64,000 nucleotides of DNA, from positions 40,691-104,690 of the forward strand of contig NZ_JAMCOJ010000011.1 of NCBI RefSeq assembly GCF_023476645.1, given 5' to 3'. The DNA comes from Cellulophaga sp. 20_2_10. Its GTDB lineage: Bacteria > Bacteroidota > Bacteroidia > Flavobacteriales > Flavobacteriaceae. Shown here piece by piece: positions 17,187 to 25,559 of this stretch (positions are counted from its first letter, which is position 1; the number at the start of each line of letters is the position of its first letter). Below the pieces are notes generated by a model that saw only the letters and a list, made by a program, of their open reading frames with translations, was not told the origin of the DNA and searched no databases. The position numbers were made by a program, and so were the translations under genes.

Positions 17187-18377
17187 ATGAAAACAATAAA
17201 CGATTTTAATTTTGAAAACAAGAGAGCATTAATCCGTGTAGATTTTAATGTTCCTATGGATGAAAATTTTAATGTAACAGATACTAACCGTATTGAAGCC
17301 GCAAAGCCAACAATTATAAAAGTGTTAGAAGATGGTGGAAGTGTTGTTTTAATGAGTCACTTAGGTAGGCCAAATGGACAAGTTGTTCCAGAATTATCTT
17401 TGGAGCATATTTGTAGTAAAGTATCTGAGGTTTTAGGAGTACAAGTAAATTTTGTGGCAAGTTCTGTAGGTGAAGAAGCAGAAAAAGCGGCTTCTAGTTT
17501 AGAAAACGGACAAGTATTATTGTTAGAAAACTTACGTTTTAACGCAGAAGAAGAAAAAGGCGGAGAAGCATTTGCAGAGCAACTGTCTAAATTAGGAGAT
17601 GTTTATATTAATGATGCTTTTGGTACAGCGCACAGAGCACATGCATCTACAACTGTTGTTGCTAAATTTTTTCCGGAGAATAAATGTTTTGGTGCTTTAT
17701 TAGCTAAAGAAATTATAGCTATAGAAAAAGTAATGCAAACAGGTGAAAAGCCTGTTACTGCGATTTTAGGAGGAGCAAAAGTTTCTTCTAAAATTACAAT
17801 TATAGAGAATATTTTAGATAAAGTAGACCACTTGATTATTGGTGGTGGTATGACGTATACTTTTGTAAAAGCTAAAGGCGGACAAGTAGGGGATTCTATC
17901 TGCGAGGACGATAAAATGGAATTAGCATTAGAAATTTTAAAACAAGCAAAAGCAAAAGGAGTAGAAGTACATATACCTGTAGATGTAATTGCTGCAGATG
18001 ATTTTAGTAATACTGCAAATACTAAAATAGTGGATGTAGATAAAATTGAAGCTGGTTGGCAAGGTTTAGATGCCGGACCAAAAACCTTAGAGATCTTCAA
18101 AGAAGTTATTTTAAAGTCTAAAACAATACTTTGGAATGGCCCAATTGGTGTTTTTGAAATGGAAAATTTTGCAAACGGAACTATTTCTATTGGGAATAAT
18201 ATAGCCGAGGCTACAAAAAACGGTGCTTTCTCTTTAGTGGGTGGTGGCGATTCTGTTGCGGCTGTTAAACAATTTGGTTTTCAAGATAAAGTTAGCTACG
18301 TATCTACTGGTGGTGGGGCAATGTTAGAAAGCTTAGAAGGGAAATCTTTACCTGGTATTGCCGCTATTAAAGCATAA
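17187..18377 (+). CDS. pgk: phosphoglycerate kinase
   Basis: 396 residues, full length. It catalyses 1,3-bisphosphoglycerate + ADP to 3-phosphoglycerate + ATP in glycolysis. Signatures: RVDFNVPMD near the N-terminus, SHLGRPNG, the basic-patch motif [14 protein letters not shown], hinge-region GGAKVSSKI, and the nucleotide loop [13 protein letters not shown] with STGGGAMLE at the C-terminus. It is soluble and cytoplasmic. The gene is divergent from holB and about 110 bases before a transglycosylase gene. Confidence 0.98.
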   Translation: MKTINDFNFENKRALIRVDFNVPMDENFNVTDTNRIEAAKPTIIKVLEDGGSVVLMSHLGRPNGQVVPELSLEHICSKVSEVLGVQVNFVASSVGEEAEKAASSLENGQVLLLENLRFNAEEEKGGEAFAEQLSKLGDVYINDAFGTAHRAHASTTVVAKFFPENKCFGALLAKEIIAIEKVMQTGEKPVTAILGGAKVSSKITIIENILDKVDHLIIGGGMTYTFVKAKGGQVGDSICEDDKMELALEILKQAKAKGVEVHIPVDVIAADDFSNTANTKIVDVDKIEAGWQGLDAGPKTLEIFKEVILKSKTILWNGPIGVFEMENFANGTISIGNNIAEATKNGAFSLVGGGDSVAAVKQFGFQDKVSYVSTGGGAMLESLEGKSLPGIAAIKA

Positions 18378-18491
18378 AATTTAGGTTAGGCATAATTGTT
18401 GAGTGTTGTAAAAAGCGTTAAAAATTTTATTTTTAAATAAAAAAGTGCGACTTTACACCGCACCAACTAAACACGCCAAAATATAATTAAA

Positions 18492-20108
18492 ATGAAAAGT
18501 ATTTATTTAGGAGTACTGTTGCTCTCTAGCGTCTCTATTTTTGCACAAGAAAAAGATAGTGTTTCGTCTGTTACAGCAAGTCAGGAAATATTAAGTGTTA
18601 TAAAAAATGACACTGTAGATTCTATAGCAAAAAAAGCAAGTAATACGCCTGAAAAGGTGAAACCTATTACTGCTCTTATTGTAAAGGATTCTAACAAGAC
18701 AAAGTATGAGTTGGCAGATCATAAAAATGCAGCTGCTTACGATCGTTTGTGGCTAGAGCAAATGCGTAAAAGTGCTTCTCTTTATGATACGATCTATACT
18801 AAAATAGCAGATGAACGCATAGAGGATATGAAGGTTAGTCACATAGACTTGCCTACAGATACTTTAAAAGCGAGGTTGGCTCGTTTAAATGCAAAAACAC
18901 CTTTTAATGTAGAATATAACGAGTCTTTGGAGCGCGTTATAAAATCGTACCTTACTCGTAATAGAGGTCTAATGGAACGTATGCAAACTGTTAGTCAGTT
19001 TTACTTTCCTATGTTTGAGCAAGAGTTAGATAACTTTGATATGCCTTTAGAAATGAAATATTTGGCTATTATAGAATCGGCGCTTAATCCAAGGGCTAAA
19101 TCTAGAGTTGGTGCAACTGGTTTGTGGCAATTTATGTACGGTACGGGTAAAGAACAAAACTTAGAGGTTAATAGTTATGTAGATGAACGTAGCGACCCTA
19201 TAAAATCTACAAGAGCAGCGTGCGAGTATTTAACACGCTTGTATAGTATTTATAACGATTGGGATTTAGCATTAGCAGCATATAACTCTGGACCAGGAAA
19301 CGTAAACAAAGCAATTAGACGTTCTGGAGGATATACAAACTACTGGAATATTAGAAATCATTTACCTAGAGAAACAGCGGGTTATGTGCCTGCATTTTTG
19401 GCTACTATGTATATTTTTGAATATGCAAAGGAACACGGTATATCTGGTGAAGTAGTAGAACGTCCTTATTTTGAAACCGATACAGTACACGTTAAAAGTC
19501 TTTTAACTTTTGACCAGATTTCTAGATTTACCGGTGTTACAGTAGAAGAGTTAGAAGTTTTAAATCCATCATACAAATTAAATATAATTCCTTTTCAGGA
19601 AGGTAGAGATCACTCTTTACGTTTGCCAACAGGCGTTATGGGTAAGTTTGTAACTAATGAAGATGCCATATATGTGTTGGCAGAAGAAGAGTTAAAAAAA
19701 GAAGAAAAGCCATTAGCTAAATTGGTAGAGGCAGAGTCTCAATCGAGATATAGAGTTAGAAGTGGTGATTTTCTTGGTAAAATTGCAGAGAAATTTGGAG
19801 TTAGGGTTAGTGAAATTAAACGTTGGAACGGATTAAGAAGTAACAATTTAAAAGTAGGACAGCGTTTAACCATTTATTCTAGAAACTCTAAGGCAATAGC
19901 ATCGGCAAAACCACAATACAAGAAAAAGTCTATTCCGCCAGGGGCTAAGACACATACAGTGCAATCTGGAGACTCACTTTGGACCATTTCTCAAAAATAT
20001 TCTGGAATTTCTGTTGATAATTTAAAAAATTGGAACGGTATTAGCGGTAAGAATCTTAAGCTAGGTACAAAAATTATGTTGTGCGATTGCTCGGATAAAA
20101 AAATATAA
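18492..20108 (+). CDS. lytic murein transglycosylase with two LysM domains (MltD-like)
   Basis: 538 residues. The signal peptide ends near FAQ (residue 19). A transglycosylase SLT domain (about 175-300) has catalytic Glu195 in AIIESALNP, then SRVGATGLWQFM and the AAYNSGPGN motif. Two LysM repeats follow near residues 416-460 (YRVRSGDFLGKIAEKFGV) and 490-535 (HTVQSGDSLWTISQKYSG). It would cleave the MurNAc-GlcNAc bond in periplasmic peptidoglycan. The linker between residues 20 and 130 is unassigned. Followed 25 bases later by the DUF4837 lipoprotein gene, so probably one operon. Confidence 0.92.
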   Translation: MKSIYLGVLLLSSVSIFAQEKDSVSSVTASQEILSVIKNDTVDSIAKKASNTPEKVKPITALIVKDSNKTKYELADHKNAAAYDRLWLEQMRKSASLYDTIYTKIADERIEDMKVSHIDLPTDTLKARLARLNAKTPFNVEYNESLERVIKSYLTRNRGLMERMQTVSQFYFPMFEQELDNFDMPLEMKYLAIIESALNPRAKSRVGATGLWQFMYGTGKEQNLEVNSYVDERSDPIKSTRAACEYLTRLYSIYNDWDLALAAYNSGPGNVNKAIRRSGGYTNYWNIRNHLPRETAGYVPAFLATMYIFEYAKEHGISGEVVERPYFETDTVHVKSLLTFDQISRFTGVTVEELEVLNPSYKLNIIPFQEGRDHSLRLPTGVMGKFVTNEDAIYVLAEEELKKEEKPLAKLVEAESQSRYRVRSGDFLGKIAEKFGVRVSEIKRWNGLRSNNLKVGQRLTIYSRNSKAIASAKPQYKKKSIPPGAKTHTVQSGDSLWTISQKYSGISVDNLKNWNGISGKNLKLGTKIMLCDCSDKKI

Positions 20109-20133
20109 CCGTAATAAACCAATTAGTCATTAG

Positions 20134-21132
20134 ATGAAAAAATTATCAATCTTAGTTTTTGCTATTTGTTTAGCGTTAACGTCATGTAAAGAAGGTGGTA
20201 GCACCAAAGAAGATTTTACACCAGGCTCTATAGGGCAGGTAAACTCACTTACTGTAGTAATGAGTAATGAACTTTGGGAAGGCAAAGTAGGAGATAATGT
20301 TAGAGATCATTTTGCTGCATCTGTAGTTGGTATTGCTTGGAACGAACCTATTTTTACATTGCGCCATTTGCCAGAAACGGTATTTACAGGAGCAGTGCGT
20401 AAAGCTAGATCTGTTTTAGTTGTTCAAAAGAAAGACACCACAAATATGTCTTACATTAATTCTAACATGTATGCACGTCCACAAAACGTAGCGGTTGTTA
20501 TTGGATCAACTGAAGAAGGACTTATAGAAACGATTAATAAGCAGGCAGATCACATTATTTCAGAATTTAATAAGACAGACTTAAAGGTTACACAAGGTAA
20601 CTTTAAACGCTCTTTAAATACCGAGACAGATATACAGGATAAGTTTGGTGTTAAAATGGATATACCTTCCGTTTATAAAGTTGGTAAAAGTGAGGATAAT
20701 TTTGTTTGGTTAGACCGTAGTATTAAAAACGGTACTATGAATTTAATTGTGTATAGTTTGCCTTGGGATTCTTTTAGTAATGATGCTACTTTTATTAGCG
20801 ATATAGTAAGCAAAAGAGATTCTATAGGTAAAAAATACATTCCAGGACCTAACGAGGGTACGTATATGGATACAGAAAAGGCATTTGCGCCATCTGTTTT
20901 TCCTGCGCAAATTGGTGGTAAAAAAGCTGCTGAGGTTAGAGGTCGTTGGGAAATCTATAATTACTCTATGGCTGGCCCATATGTGTCTTATATTATAAGT
21001 GATAAAGAAAACAATCGTAAGTTGGTTGTAGAAGGCTTTACATTTGCTCCTGCAGCTGTTAAGAGAGACTTTATGTTTGAGCTTGAAGCAATTATTAAAA
21101 CATTGCGTTTTGTGCCTAACACGGCCAAATAA
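20134..21132 (+). CDS. DUF4837 family lipoprotein
   Basis: 332 residues. Lipobox LTSCK with Cys at about residue 18. The body carries features I recall for DUF4837: NSLTVVMSNELWEGKVGD, a segment around VVQKKDTTNM, and WLDRSIKNGTMNLIVYSLPW. This family is restricted to Bacteroidota and has no assigned role. Linkage to a peptidoglycan lytic enzyme suggests an envelope function, but this is inference. A bidirectional-looking hairpin terminator follows. Confidence 0.85.
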   Translation: MKKLSILVFAICLALTSCKEGGSTKEDFTPGSIGQVNSLTVVMSNELWEGKVGDNVRDHFAASVVGIAWNEPIFTLRHLPETVFTGAVRKARSVLVVQKKDTTNMSYINSNMYARPQNVAVVIGSTEEGLIETINKQADHIISEFNKTDLKVTQGNFKRSLNTETDIQDKFGVKMDIPSVYKVGKSEDNFVWLDRSIKNGTMNLIVYSLPWDSFSNDATFISDIVSKRDSIGKKYIPGPNEGTYMDTEKAFAPSVFPAQIGGKKAAEVRGRWEIYNYSMAGPYVSYIISDKENNRKLVVEGFTFAPAAVKRDFMFELEAIIKTLRFVPNTAK

Positions 21133-21161
21133 CGACTTACACACATAACAGATATAACTAA

Positions 21162-21188
21162 AAAGGCTCCAATAAAATTGGAGCCTTT
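21162..21188 (+). terminator. intrinsic terminator after the DUF4837 gene
   Basis: Perfect 12-bp stem AAAGGCTCCAAT (21162-21173) / ATTGGAGCCTTT (21177-21188) with a three-base loop. A and T runs at the stem ends would let it work on either strand. Confidence 0.85.
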
Positions 21189-21265
21189 AATTTTCACATA
21201 GTATTGCACAATTAAATGCAATGGTTAGTCTTTAATTTGTTCTTCTGTTTAAATCTAATTGCCAT

Positions 21266-21436
21266 TTAAACAAAAGCGAAACCCGTAAGTACTCTATACA
21301 ATAAAGCATAAGCTGCAACGGCGATCAAGGTAAAAGAGAACCAAGAAAACGCTTTCAGATAATTTTTAAGGATAAAATGCCCAAGGTTTTTAAATCCATT
21401 TAAATAGATTTCTTTACAAAGTAAAATTCCTTTCAT
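21266..21436 (-). CDS. small conserved membrane protein (DUF6747-like)
   Basis: 56 residues from ATG 21436 to TAA 21266. The sequence begins MKGILLCKEIYLNGFKNLGH and has one membrane helix (FSWFSFTLIAVAAYALLYR region) ending GFAFV. The KEIYxxGFxNLGHxILKNYxKAFxWFS pattern matches what I recall of a short flavobacterial family annotated DUF6747. It stands alone between a terminator and the OmpA-family gene. The function is unknown. Confidence 0.72.
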   Translation of the reverse strand: MKGILLCKEIYLNGFKNLGHFILKNYLKAFSWFSFTLIAVAAYALLYRVLTGFAFV

Positions 21437-21641
21437 AAGCTTGCATTTAAGTTAATAAGTCATGAAAGTCGTGTATGTACTTGGTACAAAGCAAAGATTC
21501 TAGATAAAGCGTGTCATAAAAAGGTTCTACCCCCACTTAAAAAAATATCATCGATAAACAACAGTATCAGGTAGTTAGCTGTATTTTTTTCTTGTAAGTA
21601 ATGCCTTATAGCTTATAAAGGATTTATAGTATTTGTAAAGC

Positions 21642-21676
21642 AAAAAAAATCTCAAGGGTACACCTTGAGACTTTTT
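21642..21676. terminator. bidirectional terminator after the OmpA-family gene
   Basis: Stem TCTCAAGG (21650-21657) / CCTTGAGA (21663-21670) with a five-base loop, flanked by eight A on the left and a T run on the right. It is placed 40-70 bases past the stop of the reverse-strand gene at 21716. Confidence 0.8.
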
Positions 21677-21715
21677 ATTTATAGTTTATTTTTTTAAATA
21701 GCGGTGTGTTTTGTA

Positions 21716-23809
21716 TTACATGTCTACAATTATAAATTCTGAACGTCTGTTTTCTTGGTGTTCTTTTCTACTGCAACGAACTCCATCTGCACATTCATTT
21801 ATTAATTGTTCTTCTCCATAACCTGTAGCACTTACAATTCTACTTGCGTCTATACCTTTAGAGATTATATATTTTTCTGTAGATTTTGCTCTTTTATCTG
21901 ATAAATACTTGTTGTAAGCACTATCACCCCTTGCATCTGTATGAGATTCAATTTTAATTCTCATTTCTGGATACTCGTTCATTACAGAAACAAGTTTGTC
22001 TAATTCTTCTCCTGCATCTTGTCTTATGTAAGATTTATCAAAATTAAAGAAGATTTTTTCTGTTTTAAGTTTCTTAATTCCGTTTTCAATGGCAATCATT
22101 TCATGAAGCTTTCTCATAGCAATTCCCACATTTACTACTTCATTCTCTTTAGTTGTTGTTGCCAGTTCTTCTCCAAAGTACGTTTCTTTGTTGGTTTGTA
22201 TTTTATATTTAGTATTACTGTCTAAATCTTCAAAAACAAAACTACCATCGTCTTCTGTTAAGATCTCTTTAAGCTTAATATTGTTTTCATCTAACAATAC
22301 AATTAAAGCTTTAGGCATAAGTTCTCCTGTTACAATTTCTGTTACTACACCAGCAATTGCATTTTGGTTTACCTCTTCTACCATTAAATTCTTAAACGAG
22401 TAAATATCGTCATCCCCTTTACCACCTTGTCTGTTAGATGCAAAGTATCCTTTTTGTGTTTCTTCATTAATAATATAAGAGAAATCGTCTTTATTACTAT
22501 TTATTGGTTGTCCAACATTAATAACATCTTTAAATCCGTCTGCATCATATGCAACTTCATATACATCTAAACCACCTAGACCTACGTGTCCGTTAGAAGA
22601 AAAATATAGTTTTTTTCCATTAATAAAAGGAAACATCTCTTTTTGCTCTGTGTTAATTTTTGGACCTAGGTTTTTAGGAGAAGAAAATAAACCATCTTCT
22701 AAAACGTCTACAACAAAAATATCTGTTTCACCTATACTCCCTGGCATATCAGATACAAAGTATAATTGTTTTCCATCGGGACTTAATGCAGGATGTCCTG
22801 TAGAATACTCATCGCTATTAAAAGGTAACTCTACAGCTTCTGTCCAATCACCGTCTATTTTTTTAGACATATACAACTTAAGATTGTTTACGCCGTTTTT
22901 ATCTCTTCTTAATTTTTTACCATAGTTATTTCTAGTAAAATACATTGTTTCGTTGTCTGGGGAAAACGTAACAGATGCTTCGTGGTACTTTGTATTTACT
23001 TTTTTAGAGAATTTTATAGCGTCTTTTAAATCGTCTGATTGCTGATTAACTTTTGCAACATATAAGTCTAAATAAGGTTGGTTATTCCACTTGTATTTTC
23101 TTGTACTAAAAAAAGAAGAATCCTTTGCAGATGCAAATACAATTTCTTCTTTGTTGTAAAACATTGGAGAAAAATCTGAATTTTCTGTGTTTACAGATAA
23201 GTTTTTAAGTTCTGAATTTGGCTTTCTACTTAAAATACCATCTAAAACTTGCTCGTTACGTTCGCTAGATTCTATAGCTAAACCAGACTCTAAGGGAGCA
23301 TCTTTTTTCATACGATTGTACAAACGCATAAAACGCTTTGCCTTTCCATATTTTCCATTCCCCTTTAATGCGTGAGAATATTTAAAAATTTGATCAGCAC
23401 TTAAATCATCTTTATAAGTATCATATAGAATTTCATACCAATGGTAAGCCATTTCCATATTGGTATTGTAGTAATGAGAATCTCCTGCTTTTTGTAATAT
23501 TTCTTGAGTGTAATTTTCTTTGTCTTTTTGTAAAGCCTCATCATACAATTCTGCTGCTTCTGCGTACCAAAGCATATCAAAATAAGCATTAGCCCTTTCA
23601 ATTAACTTGTTGTTGTCTGCCGATTTGGACTTTTTAATTATTTCGGTAGTCTCTTCATCATCTGTATATGAGTAGTTATCTATGGCCAAAACGGGATAAT
23701 TAACCTCTTTAGTAGGGCTGTTTTGGGTAGTGGTAGTTTCTTTTTTCACTTCCTGGGAGAAGATACTTAAAGAAAATAAAAGCAGACAAGTAGGTAATAT
23801 TTTTTTCAT
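21716..23809 (-). CDS. TPR / PD40 / OmpA-domain outer-membrane-associated protein
   Basis: 697 residues. Signal peptide to about residue 19 (FSQ). TPR-like helices occupy about 65-165. A beta-propeller of WD40-like PD40 repeats spans about 205-475 (HPALSPDGKQLYFVSDMPGS, YFSSNGHVGLGGLDVYEV). A carboxypeptidase-regulatory-like fold is near 490-560. A C-terminal OmpA domain follows (NFDKSYIRQDAGEELDKL, IKIESHTDARGDSAYN, NRRSEF) that would bind peptidoglycan. This layout resembles PorE-type proteins linked to type IX secretion and gliding, but the usual PorP/SprF partner gene is not adjacent, so the exact role is open. Confidence 0.88.
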   Translation of the reverse strand: MKKILPTCLLLFSLSIFSQEVKKETTTTQNSPTKEVNYPVLAIDNYSYTDDEETTEIIKKSKSADNNKLIERANAYFDMLWYAEAAELYDEALQKDKENYTQEILQKAGDSHYYNTNMEMAYHWYEILYDTYKDDLSADQIFKYSHALKGNGKYGKAKRFMRLYNRMKKDAPLESGLAIESSERNEQVLDGILSRKPNSELKNLSVNTENSDFSPMFYNKEEIVFASAKDSSFFSTRKYKWNNQPYLDLYVAKVNQQSDDLKDAIKFSKKVNTKYHEASVTFSPDNETMYFTRNNYGKKLRRDKNGVNNLKLYMSKKIDGDWTEAVELPFNSDEYSTGHPALSPDGKQLYFVSDMPGSIGETDIFVVDVLEDGLFSSPKNLGPKINTEQKEMFPFINGKKLYFSSNGHVGLGGLDVYEVAYDADGFKDVINVGQPINSNKDDFSYIINEETQKGYFASNRQGGKGDDDIYSFKNLMVEEVNQNAIAGVVTEIVTGELMPKALIVLLDENNIKLKEILTEDDGSFVFEDLDSNTKYKIQTNKETYFGEELATTTKENEVVNVGIAMRKLHEMIAIENGIKKLKTEKIFFNFDKSYIRQDAGEELDKLVSVMNEYPEMRIKIESHTDARGDSAYNKYLSDKRAKSTEKYIISKGIDASRIVSATGYGEEQLINECADGVRCSRKEHQENRRSEFIIVDM

Positions 23810-24260
23810 TGGGAATTGTTAAAAAAATCGATTGGATTTTATTTTACAGAAGCAAAACTCACATTTATATGTTACTTCTATGGCTAAGTTTTTAAGTTCG
23901 TTATGGTATAATTATACCACGTATTAATTCTTTCGGTTAAGTTTATAGGTCTTAAAGAAGAGCGTCTATAGCTCTCTTATTCTATAAGTAACGCTTAAAA
24001 TTAACTTTTCGTGTATAACTTGTTAATAAATACATATACAGCTGGGTTGAAGTAATGTATATCTTTCTTACGTGAAGGGGGTTAAAATAGATAACTTAGA
24101 TAGAAAAGCTCTCTTGTTTGTTAGATGGAGCACCAAAGATACAAGACCCATACATAGGGATGCTTTTATTGTTGTGTAAGTGAAGAAATATGTGTTTAAA
24201 AAGGGATAATTATGTTACGTAAAAGATCCTTCTTGCTTTGATTCGATATTTGTTGAAAAC
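23810..24260. other. intergenic region of about 450 bases without a gene
   Basis: No convincing reading frame is seen. It holds the upstream region of the OmpA-family gene, including the palindrome at 23904-23919, and an imperfect AGAGC/GCTCT inverted repeat near 23957-23977. The right end is bounded by the tatA terminator. Confidence 0.5.
23904..23919. promoter_or_regulatory. 16-bp perfect palindrome upstream of the OmpA-family gene
   Basis: TGGTATAATTATACCA is its own reverse complement. It lies about 95 bases before the start of the gene at 23809, a sensible place for a dimeric repressor or activator site. No regulator is adjacent, so the binding protein is unknown. Confidence 0.45.
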
Positions 24261-24290
24261 AAAAAACCCCGCATAAATGCAGGGCTTGTG
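24261..24290 (-). terminator. intrinsic terminator after tatA
   Basis: On the minus strand the stem CCCTGCAT / ATGCGGGG pairs completely if one U-G pair is allowed, followed by TTTTTT. On the plus strand the same position is a C-A mismatch, so the structure is built for the minus strand. Confidence 0.8.
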
Positions 24291-24310
24291 TAAATTTATA
24301 TAGTGAAAAA

Positions 24311-24505
24311 TTACTTTTTCTCTTCTAGCTTGTCATCATTAGAATCATCTTCTTTAGAAGCATCCTTAAATTCCTTTATTCCGCTTCCTAAACCGCGCAT
24401 TAATTCTGGTATTTTTTTACCTCCAAAAAGCAATAAAACAGCAACAACTATAAGTGCTATAGATGCACCACCTGGTATGGCTAACATAATATTTGATGAA
24501 ATCAT
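24311..24505 (-). CDS. tatA: twin-arginine translocase subunit TatA/TatE
   Basis: 64 residues from ATG 24505; ATG 24487 is the alternative. One N-terminal membrane helix ([21 protein letters not shown]) contains the TatA hallmark FGxxxxPEL. It is followed by an amphipathic helix ([14 protein letters not shown]) and an acidic/basic tail. TatA forms the pore for folded proteins at the inner membrane. A longer reading from 24553 adds an unlikely second hydrophobic leader. It has its own terminator and is divergent from the M23 peptidase gene. Confidence 0.9.
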   Translation of the reverse strand: MISSNIMLAIPGGASIALIVVAVLLLFGGKKIPELMRGLGSGIKEFKDASKEDDSNDDKLEEKK

Positions 24506-24669
24506 AATAATTAAATTTTGTAGAACAAAGATAATAAAAACTAAATACAACACTGTTAATATTATAAATAGAATTAGTTTTTATGCAAAGAGTAATTAAA
24601 TTAGGCATTAATAACTTAATTTTGATGCTTAGCAACCCTGATTTGTTAGTGTAATAAAATTCTAAAGTT

Positions 24670-24677
24670 TATATTTG
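24670..24677 (+). promoter_or_regulatory. -7 promoter element TATATTTG immediately before the M23 gene
   Basis: Exact TAnnTTTG match ending six bases before the ATG at 24684. Transcription would start about at the initiation codon, giving a leaderless or nearly leaderless message. A TTG at 24643 is too far (24 bases) for an ideal -33 box. Confidence 0.5.
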
Positions 24678-24683
24678 TTTGTT

Positions 24684-25553
24684 ATGGCAAAAGAAAGTAA
24701 AAAAAGAAAGGAAATTAAACGCAAGCTTTTAAATAAGTATCGTTTGGTTATTCTTAACGAGGATACTTTTGAAGAAAAAATTTCATTCAAACTTAGTAGG
24801 CTTAATGTTTTTGTACTTGGCTGGGTTTCTACTTTTGTTTTAATTGCATTAACTACAGTACTTATTGCATTTACTCCGCTGCGAGAATACATACCTGGTT
24901 ATTCATCTACTAAATTAAAAAGACAAGCAACAGAACTTACGTATAAAACAGATTCTCTTGTAAATGTTTTAAATTATACCAATAAGTATTTATCTAATAT
25001 ACGTATGGTTTTAAGTGGTGATGTGGCTAATAATAAAATGAATAGAGATTCGCTTTTTGAGCAGGTTAAAATAGATCCAAATACAGTAGACCTTAGTCCA
25101 ATTAAAGAAGATTTAAATCTAAGAGCGCAAGTTGCCTTAGAGGATAAATACAATTTATTTGGCAACACAAAAACGGAATCGTCATTGGTGTTATTTTCAC
25201 CTGTAAGTGGTACAATTTCCCAAGATTACGATAAGGATAAAAAACATTTTGCTGTAGATGTTGTAGCTCCAAAAGATAGTCCAATAAAATCTGTAGCGCA
25301 AGGAACTGTAATATTTGCAGATTGGACAACAGAAACTGGGTATGTAATTATAGTAGAGCATAAAGATAATTTACTGTCAGTCTACAAACACAATAGTACG
25401 TTGCATAAATCGCAAGGAGAAGTTGTAAAAGCCGGTGAGGTTATAGCAACTATAGGAAATACGGGCGAGTTAACAACGGGTCCTCATTTACATTTTGAAC
25501 TGTGGAATAATGGAACTTCGGTGAACCCAACTAATTATATCGATTTTAAATAA
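24684..25553 (+). CDS. M23 family metallopeptidase, membrane-anchored
   Basis: 289 residues from ATG 24684 (MAKESKKRK). The basic cytoplasmic N-terminus is followed by one membrane helix (about residues 42-65), a coiled stalk (about 75-140) and a LytM/M23 domain. Zinc-site motifs are HFAVDVVAPKDSP (HxxxD) and GPHLHFELW (HxH), both intact, so it should be an active peptidoglycan endopeptidase. It lies 6 bases before the GH3 gene and is the first gene of an operon. Confidence 0.92.
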   Translation: MAKESKKRKEIKRKLLNKYRLVILNEDTFEEKISFKLSRLNVFVLGWVSTFVLIALTTVLIAFTPLREYIPGYSSTKLKRQATELTYKTDSLVNVLNYTNKYLSNIRMVLSGDVANNKMNRDSLFEQVKIDPNTVDLSPIKEDLNLRAQVALEDKYNLFGNTKTESSLVLFSPVSGTISQDYDKDKKHFAVDVVAPKDSPIKSVAQGTVIFADWTTETGYVIIVEHKDNLLSVYKHNSTLHKSQGEVVKAGEVIATIGNTGELTTGPHLHFELWNNGTSVNPTNYIDFK

Positions 25554-25559
25554 TAAATT

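Noticed and set aside
17603-18100. 165-codon open frame antisense to pgk
   Set aside because: Shadow of a highly conserved gene on the other strand; no start context or recognisable domain.
20743-21144. 133-codon antisense frame over the DUF4837 gene
   Set aside because: The forward gene has a signal peptide, family motifs and a terminator; the reverse frame has none.
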